25,172 nt of DNA, from positions 1 to 25,172 of the IMG/VR virus record IMGVR_UViG_3300021519_000068; one strand, given 5' to 3'. The stretch comes from a virus. Made by a program: the position numbers and the translations under genes. Position 1 is the first letter of the stretch, and the number at the start of each line of letters is the position of its first letter. Of this stretch, positions 16,287-21,175 are shown piece by piece. The notes beneath the pieces are model-generated. The model saw only the letters and a program-made list of their open reading frames with translations. It had not been told where the DNA came from and did no database searches.

Positions 16287-17486
16287 TTATGGGGAAGCAG
16301 CGTCTTCAAACGCCGCCATCAGATCATCGCGCAGTGAGCCGCCGCCCGCTTTCGCGGTTCCACCCGTTGGCGTCTGGCCAAGTCCTGGGGACCCGGTGAC
16401 GGAACTAGATGCGCGCCTCGCCTTCTCCGCTCTGGCCCTGGCCTCCGATGCTGCCTTGTTCGCCTCGGCTTGCCGCTGGGCCTCTTGGGCTGCGGTTTGT
16501 GCTGCCAAAGCAATCTGGCGCGTGGAGGGGTTTGCCCACACGGCTTGCTCATAAAGTTCATCCAGCGGCGGGATAGCCTCGCCACGGGATTTTGACGCAA
16601 GGGCCAGACGAGCCATATGGTCCTCGATGGCGTCAAAATGGGGGTGCAACGGGGCGCCATTCGCGTCCCGGGCTGACTTGAAGTTGTCGATCACGCTGAC
16701 GACGCGCCCGGTCAATTCCTGGTGCTGCCGCACTTGCGCAAGACGCTGCGTTTCATGCTGCGTCGCGATGAACTGATCGAACGAATTGAGCTTTTCCAGA
16801 ACCTCGGGCGGGAGCGCGGCCGGGGCCGGGTTCTGAGGGTCAGGGGGCGCGACAGTGCCGGGGGCCGGAGTGCCATTCAAGCCAAGCGCGGCGGCAAGCG
16901 CGGCACGGTCAACCTTGTAGCCGTTCACCATCGACGCAATGATCGGAATGGCCCGACCTTCTTGCAGTCCCTGTTCAACGTCCATCCATGCTTTGACCAG
17001 CGTGGCAGGGGTATGGCCAGCGGCGCGCATGTTTTCGTAGTGCGGCGCGAGTAGACCAGCCACGGGTTCAAAATCGCGTTTGAGAGCGGCGACTTCCTGC
17101 GTCTTCCGCGTGTAGTCCGCCTCCATGTCGCGATGACGGGATAGGAGGAACGTCTGCGCATCAGGCGGCAGACCCTTGAACGCGGCCTTGTCCGCATCTT
17201 TCCAATTGGACGGCGGTTCTACGCCGCTCGCGGTGGGTTCGGTGACGGGCTTTTCGGCTTCACCCGGAGGATTGGCGACACCTTCGACAGTTTCATCCGG
17301 GGCGGCTTCTGTGGTTTCTGCCTTGGCGAATTTGCCATCAGGGCCACGGACGCGCGTATCAGCGGGAGGATCAGCCGTGTCGCCAGCGGGTTCGACTGCA
17401 TCCATCGCCGCCGCGATGGCAGACCGGATATCGTCGGGTGCCTCTACAACCTCGTCGTGCGTTTCGGTGGTATCGTCCAACGCCAA
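16287..17486 (-). CDS. Head scaffolding protein (TTG start)
   Basis: The 399-residue protein sits immediately before the capsid gene. Its first 90 residues are acidic and disordered (Asp/Glu/Pro/Thr-rich). Then comes a recognisable scaffold-type core: PPSNWKDADKAAFKGLPPDA, LSRHRDMEADYTRKTQEVAA and a following helix. A Pro-rich linker, long amphipathic helices and an Ala/Glu/Arg coiled segment lead to a Gly-rich tail ending RDDLMAAFEDAASP. The start codon is TTG: GGAGG lies about seven bases upstream and no in-frame ATG is nearby. The role is to guide capsid assembly and then leave the head; no protease domain is visible. Confidence 0.8.
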   Translation of the reverse strand: MALDDTTETHDEVVEAPDDIRSAIAAAMDAVEPAGDTADPPADTRVRGPDGKFAKAETTEAAPDETVEGVANPPGEAEKPVTEPTASGVEPPSNWKDADKAAFKGLPPDAQTFLLSRHRDMEADYTRKTQEVAALKRDFEPVAGLLAPHYENMRAAGHTPATLVKAWMDVEQGLQEGRAIPIIASMVNGYKVDRAALAAALGLNGTPAPGTVAPPDPQNPAPAALPPEVLEKLNSFDQFIATQHETQRLAQVRQHQELTGRVVSVIDNFKSARDANGAPLHPHFDAIEDHMARLALASKSRGEAIPPLDELYEQAVWANPSTRQIALAAQTAAQEAQRQAEANKAASEARARAEKARRASSSVTGSPGLGQTPTGGTAKAGGGSLRDDLMAAFEDAASP

Positions 17487-17500
17487 TGGGAGCCTCCGAG

Positions 17501-17523
17501 ATAGGTCAGCATTATTGACCTAT
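17501..17523 (-). promoter_or_regulatory. Perfect 8-bp inverted repeat upstream of the scaffold gene
   Basis: ATAGGTCA and TGACCTAT are separated by seven bases, just 15 bases before the scaffold start and next to its GGAGG ribosome site. In RNA this forms an eight-pair stem-loop; as DNA it is a two-fold symmetric operator candidate. No U-run follows, so it does not look like an intrinsic terminator. It may affect translation, RNA processing or regulator binding. Confidence 0.6.
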
Positions 17524-17527
17524 TCAG

Positions 17528-17557
17528 CGGCTATCATGGCATGGTGCGTCGTGTCAA
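17528..17557 (-). promoter_or_regulatory. Candidate promoter upstream of scaffold and capsid genes
   Basis: A perfect -35 consensus TTGACA is read on the minus strand at 17557-17552. A weak -10 (GATAGC or TAGCCG) follows after 16-18 bases, just before the hairpin. This is one of few places in the operon with a true intergenic gap, and strong scaffold/capsid expression would make a promoter useful here. The -10 match is poor, so the call is tentative. Confidence 0.3.
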
Positions 17558-17564
17558 TCGGCAA

Positions 17565-17903
17565 TTAACGGTCGTGCGTGTTCGATCCATAATCCCCAAG
17601 CGCGCGCCGGATGGCCTCGATCCGCTCGCCTTTGCTCGTATCAGCATGCGCCGGGGCCATCGGCCGCTCATTCCCGTATTCGATGTAGCCATTGCGCGAT
17701 AGGAATGCCCGATGCGTCGAACGGGAGCCAACCACGATCCGCTTGCCACCGGCTGCCACGTCGCTGCCTGCCGTGCGATAAGGTTCGATGTCCCGGATAA
17801 TCTGCACGCCAGACGTCGGATCATCGGGATGGTTACTCCCCGGGCCGCGTATCTGCACCATGGCGTCAAGATCGGAATCATACGCATACGTGCGACGTGT
17901 CAT
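17565..17903 (-). CDS. Conserved small phage protein before the scaffold gene
   Basis: The start is placed at the ATG overlapping the upstream stop (TGATG), giving 112 residues that begin MTRRTYAYDSDLDAMVQIRG; an in-frame ATG at 17954 lies inside the previous gene. It contains SGVQIIRDIEPYRT, then GKRIVVGSRSTHRAFLSRNG and YIEYGNE. This is the layout of a small protein often encoded between portal and scaffold genes: a statement of identity, a short basic helix (SRSTHRAFLSRNG) and a polar tail. Its function is not known to me. It ends before the candidate promoter and hairpin. Confidence 0.7.
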   Translation of the reverse strand: MTRRTYAYDSDLDAMVQIRGPGSNHPDDPTSGVQIIRDIEPYRTAGSDVAAGGKRIVVGSRSTHRAFLSRNGYIEYGNERPMAPAHADTSKGERIEAIRRALGDYGSNTHDR

Positions 17904-18163
17904 CAGTGCCTCGTGGCTTTGATATTCTGGCGCGCGGCCCACTCGACGTTCCATGCAAACTCATGCGCGGAAAAGCCGGACTGGATCACGTCAAGCGCGG
18001 CCTCGTCACTCAAAATGCCATTCTTGTGGGCAGCGCGGGCAATCTCCCCAAGCTTCTCCCGTGAATATTCAACCGGGCGTTTCAGCCGGTCGCGCCATTC
18101 AGGCAAGCGCCGGTTCGCCAATTCGGCCGTGATATCAGCCCATTCGCCGAGAGACCTATTCAT
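17903..18163 (-). CDS. Small helical hypothetical protein
   Basis: ATG at 18163 is chosen because AGAAGG lies about eight bases upstream; a GTG at 18172 and an ATG at 18169 are in-frame alternatives only 2 bases or less from that site. The 86-residue product (MNRSLGEWADITAEL...) is highly charged and helical, with REKLGEIARAAHKNGILSDE and a Trp-rich end (AHEFAWNVEWAARQN). No known domain is recognised. It overlaps the previous small gene by eight bases and the next by one. A role in head assembly is suggested only by position. Confidence 0.65.
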   Translation of the reverse strand: MNRSLGEWADITAELANRRLPEWRDRLKRPVEYSREKLGEIARAAHKNGILSDEAALDVIQSGFSAHEFAWNVEWAARQNIKATRH

Positions 18164-18317
18164 CGTCATCACCTTCTACATCGCCGCCTGTGCCAGACCG
18201 TTCAAGCGGCCACCGCTCTCCGGGTCGCGGTCGCTCGCGCCCCAACACGCCCGCCCGCCATTCGTTGAACTGCGCCAACTGATCCCGGATCGGGATATCG
18301 CGCGCATCATTCCCCAT
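18156..18317 (-). CDS. Small acidic-tailed hypothetical protein, 53 aa
   Basis: This short frame fills the only gap between neighbouring small genes and overlaps both (11 bases upstream, 8 bases downstream). The product begins MGNDARDIPIRDQLAQFNEW, continues with a basic proline segment (GRERPRPGERWP) and ends in an acidic tail (GGDVEGDDDE). The composition is protein-like, while the other two frames of the gap give stops or Arg/Trp-rich shadow peptides. No domain is recognised. The ribosome site is weak, so translation probably relies on coupling to the gene before it. Confidence 0.65.
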   Translation of the reverse strand: MGNDARDIPIRDQLAQFNEWRAGVLGRERPRPGERWPLERSGTGGDVEGDDDE

Positions 18318-18537
18318 CGGCAGGACCCCGCATCGCGTCGTTCATCCGCTGTGCCAGATAATCCCGGCGCCGCGTGCTGTTCTGTGCCGCGCTCATACCC
18401 AAAATCGGACCAAATCGGTCTAGTTCCTTGTTGGATATCTCAATGGTCCAGCGCTTGCCGTCCCGCGCCCCCGTGTAGGTGAATACATCCCGCGCCGCGT
18501 CATACCCTGAACCGACAATTTCCTCTTCGTGGTTCAT
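18307..18537 (-). CDS. Small hypothetical protein after the portal
   Basis: The 76-residue protein begins MNHEEEIVGSGYDAARDVFT and has a beta-type centre (YTGARDGKRWTIEISNKELD) followed by a helical, Arg-rich end (RRRDYLAQRMNDAMRG). It starts at an ATG overlapping the portal C-terminal ORF stop by four bases. No signal peptide, membrane segment or known catalytic motif is seen. The function is unknown; it belongs to the block of small genes between portal and scaffold. Confidence 0.7.
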   Translation of the reverse strand: MNHEEEIVGSGYDAARDVFTYTGARDGKRWTIEISNKELDRFGPILGMSAAQNSTRRRDYLAQRMNDAMRGPADGE

Positions 18538-19286
18538 ACGAGCCTCCCAGCGGCGCGAGCGTTCATCATGTTCATCCGCGCCTGCTCAATCTCATGTTCC
18601 GATTGCAGCTTCGCGCCAGCCATCGCAATTTCAGCCTGAGAGCGCTCATTTTCAGCCACCGCCCGCTGCTGCGCAATCTGCGCCTGCAAGTTGGCAGCTT
18701 GCGCCTTCTGAGCAATCGCCGCCATGTCCGTCTTGGCCTTAAGCTCGTCACCATGAACATTGGCTTCGATCTTGCCATGTTCAACGGCGGGGTCAGGACC
18801 GTGGCCACCTTTCTGCCCCGGCGGCTGTTGCGGAGGCATCTTCGCGATTGCCTCGAACCCTTCCTCAAACGCTTCTTCCAACGTCCTCGACACGCGGAAC
18901 CCGCGCATGGCGAATAGCACCATCTGCGATGCCATTTCGGCCAGCGGGGGATTACCCTGCGCAATCGGCACCACGGTTTGAAGCATCGGGATCATCTGTT
19001 GCAGGAACTCGACACGCGCCGCCTTCTCCGCCTGTTCGTCCGGTTCAATCGTGCTGTCAGCCTCGACATCCAGACGGAACCCGCGAACGCCATCCTTCCG
19101 CATCAACTCGCACGCGGCCATGAACGCGGCTTGCGCCTGTTGGTTCGCTTGCTCAATCGCCATCGCGGCCTGGTACTGCTGCAACCACTGCGCGAACGCA
19201 GGGTTAGGCATCATCCCCGGAGGCGCCATAGGCTGCCCCTGTGGTGGCCCTGCCGGTAGCACGGGCGGTGGCATTGTCCCGCTCAT
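18534..19286 (-). CDS. Portal protein, separate C-terminal part
   Basis: The 250-residue ORF starts at an ATG overlapping the stop of the main portal ORF by four bases (the frame is open upstream to at least 19361). After a Pro/Met/Gln linker it contains ELMRKDGVRGFRLDVEADST and IEPDEQAEKAARVEFLQQMI, which in related P22-type portals is part of the single portal chain. Helices (QMVLFAMRGFRVSRTLEEAF) and a long Ala/Gln/Glu coiled tail follow, matching the helical barrel region. The two ORFs together (526 + 250 aa) approach the length of an intact portal. It may be made by translational coupling and assemble with the N-terminal part, or be joined by -1 frameshifting. Confidence 0.75.
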   Translation of the reverse strand: MSGTMPPPVLPAGPPQGQPMAPPGMMPNPAFAQWLQQYQAAMAIEQANQQAQAAFMAACELMRKDGVRGFRLDVEADSTIEPDEQAEKAARVEFLQQMIPMLQTVVPIAQGNPPLAEMASQMVLFAMRGFRVSRTLEEAFEEGFEAIAKMPPQQPPGQKGGHGPDPAVEHGKIEANVHGDELKAKTDMAAIAQKAQAANLQAQIAQQRAVAENERSQAEIAMAGAKLQSEHEIEQARMNMMNARAAGRLV

Positions 19287-20863
19287 TGCGGCGCCCCCAT
19301 CGGCATCTGCGGTTGCGGCGGCGCCATCATCTGAGGCGGTGGCATCGGTGCGGGAACCCACATCGGAGGCGGCGGCGGCAACTGCGGCACCGGCTTAAGC
19401 TGCGGATACCCCGTGATCGCGCTGATCGTCTCTGGCGCGAAGTGTTCCGCCACCACGCCACCAACAAGACGGATCAGGTCACGCGCGAACCGGGCAACCT
19501 CCGTCTGCTGTGGCTTGATCCGGCGGGTAGAAAAATTAGCCTTCAACTGCTGCGCCCCGAGCGTCTCATTGGGCGATGTCTGGCCCCGCATGATGTCGCC
19601 AATGCCCGTTACCTCGTAAAGCAGGTCCTTGGTTTTCTCGCGCGCGGCATAGAGTTGCACCAGCGTTTCGGCAACCTCCCGAATGGGCATCCACTGGATG
19701 AAAGACGCCAGACCGCCCTTGTCCTGCCATCCATTCCAATCCTCGACCGGGATCAGTTGGTTTTCAGTGTCCGCCGATATCAGCCGGTTGAGGATGTCTT
19801 TCTGAACGCCCGGGTAGACGCCCGACAGCTTCAACGCCCGCGTCAGCACATCAATTCGCGCCGTCAGGTTGTCGATTGCGTCCGCCTGATCCTGATACTG
19901 GGCATAATCAGGAACCGGGATGCGGCTCTCGGTTGTCGTTGTCGCCAACAGAGGATTGGGCGACGGGAAGAAGTCTGGCAGGCAAAGCGGGTCCGCCTGC
20001 CGATCCAGGATCAGGTCAGGCGTGCCAGGGGCCAGCCACACAACCTCTTTCTTGCTCTTGTCCCAAAACTCAAACACCCGCGCCTTTTTGAAGATATCGG
20101 GCGGCGTTGCCGTTTCGACGTTCATTTCCGCGCCCGGCGGGGTGTGGTCCAGGTTGACCCGCTTGCCCTTCTGGCCGAACCGCTTGATCAGTTCATCCTT
20201 GGTCATATAGGACTGATACCGCACCCACGGGACCTCGCGCCACGTCCTGGCCGGTCCCTCGCGATAATCACCCCAGAACAAATAGGTAATCGCCGCTTCC
20301 TCGAACACGACTTCGCGCGGGGCGGCTTCCGGCGGCTCGGGATCAGGCTCACCCGACGGATCGCCCTCGGCCCCAGCTTCCGGGGCAATCGCCGGAAGTG
20401 GCTCTCCAAAATGAGGGATATACACGACCCGCGCCGTGCCGCGCCCTGGCAGCAACCGGTCCTCAACCGCGCCCTTCATCACGTCGTCAAATGAACACTG
20501 ATCCAGCGCATATCCTATGCACCGCTCCAGCAGCAGCGACGCATACCGGCCTGTATCGTCCTCATCCAGAAATCGACGTTGAACATCGGCCTTCGGCGTG
20601 CGGGCATAGAGCGTGGGTATCAGCGTCTGGACATTGGACCAGAGGATATTAAGCCGGTGTAGACCGCGATCCGTGCTTCCGCGCTCATCGCGGTAGCGCT
20701 TGATGATCTTCTCGCCGCGCTTGGCCCAAAGATCCTCTTTCTTGCCCGCGATCCGATCCTGCCCCATCCAGAAAGCCCAGAGCGCGGGGTCCCCGTCGCC
20801 GAGGTCGTCCCGCTCATCGATCATATCCGTGGACGCAGTGATATCAACCATGGCCAAAGCCAT
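19283..20863 (-). CDS. Portal protein, N-terminal and core part (P22-type)
   Basis: The 526-residue protein forms the ring through which DNA enters and leaves the head. Diagnostic stretches are LHRLNILWSNVQTLIPTLYA near residue 70, FWGDYREGPARTWREVPWVR with RYQSYMTKDELIKRFG in the middle, and LLYEVTGIGDIMRGQTSPNE with LGAQQLKANFSTRRIKPQQT near 430. It ends early, in a Pro/Met/Gln-rich stretch, just where related portals continue to the DVEADST segment now in the next ORF. The ATG used has no strong Shine-Dalgarno; an in-frame ATG four codons later is an alternative. A five-G run at 19298-19294 near the end is a possible slip site. Confidence 0.88.
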   Translation of the reverse strand: MALAMVDITASTDMIDERDDLGDGDPALWAFWMGQDRIAGKKEDLWAKRGEKIIKRYRDERGSTDRGLHRLNILWSNVQTLIPTLYARTPKADVQRRFLDEDDTGRYASLLLERCIGYALDQCSFDDVMKGAVEDRLLPGRGTARVVYIPHFGEPLPAIAPEAGAEGDPSGEPDPEPPEAAPREVVFEEAAITYLFWGDYREGPARTWREVPWVRYQSYMTKDELIKRFGQKGKRVNLDHTPPGAEMNVETATPPDIFKKARVFEFWDKSKKEVVWLAPGTPDLILDRQADPLCLPDFFPSPNPLLATTTTESRIPVPDYAQYQDQADAIDNLTARIDVLTRALKLSGVYPGVQKDILNRLISADTENQLIPVEDWNGWQDKGGLASFIQWMPIREVAETLVQLYAAREKTKDLLYEVTGIGDIMRGQTSPNETLGAQQLKANFSTRRIKPQQTEVARFARDLIRLVGGVVAEHFAPETISAITGYPQLKPVPQLPPPPPMWVPAPMPPPQMMAPPQPQMPMGAPQ

Positions 20864-21065
20864 AACACATGAGATAGGACAGTGTCACTGCCGTATTGTG
20901 TGCCGCTTTCCTCACCTTACCCCACAAAATGACCGGTTACCCGGCGGCTGACGGGGTTTTCCCATTCGCGCGCGCTAGAAACCAAGGGACGCGGCTGCGA
21001 TAGGGAGGTGAGGCGTTAGGTTCACGCGAGAGCGAGCGGCGCAATCTGCGAGATTATCAGCTCCC
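20864..21065 (-). other. Intergenic DNA before the portal, no gene seen
   Basis: About 200 bases between the frameshifted gene remnant after TerL and the portal start hold no convincing frame; the best is a 17-codon one. Two short inverted repeats are present: CAGTG-T-CACTG at 20880-20890, about 20 bases before the portal ATG, and AATCT-GCG-AGATT at 21043-21055. Neither has a U-run, so no terminator is called. No clear promoter was recognised. Confidence 0.6.
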
Positions 21066-21175
21066 CTATTCGGTTGGTGTGAGCGGGGTCATGCCCCACA
21101 TTTCAGCGCGTGCGGCTTCCTCATCAGCGACGGCGGCGGCGTGATTGGCAGGTGCCTCGGAAACCCGCCCATCAT
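21066..21175 (-). pseudogene. Frameshifted small gene downstream of TerL
   Basis: An ATGATG overlaps the TerL stop in the style of the other junctions, but its own frame yields an implausible peptide and stops after 28 codons. The next frame over the same bases reads GRVSEAPANHAAAVADEEAA then RAEMWGMTPLTPTE and ends in TAG. This is a normal-looking acidic small protein, yet it has no ATG, GTG or TTG start. A one-base indel just after the start would explain both facts. It could be a real broken gene, a sequencing error or coincidence in GC-rich DNA. Confidence 0.35.

Noticed and set aside
19241-20494. 417-codon open frame on the plus strand
   Set aside because: Antisense shadow of the portal gene, Arg/His-rich with no family resemblance.
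20880-20890. Intrinsic terminator before the portal
   Set aside because: The CAGTG-T-CACTG repeat has a one-base loop and no U-run, so it cannot be called a terminator.
20912-20965. 17-codon minus-strand frame in the gap before the portal
   Set aside because: Too short, no ribosome site, no overlap with neighbours.
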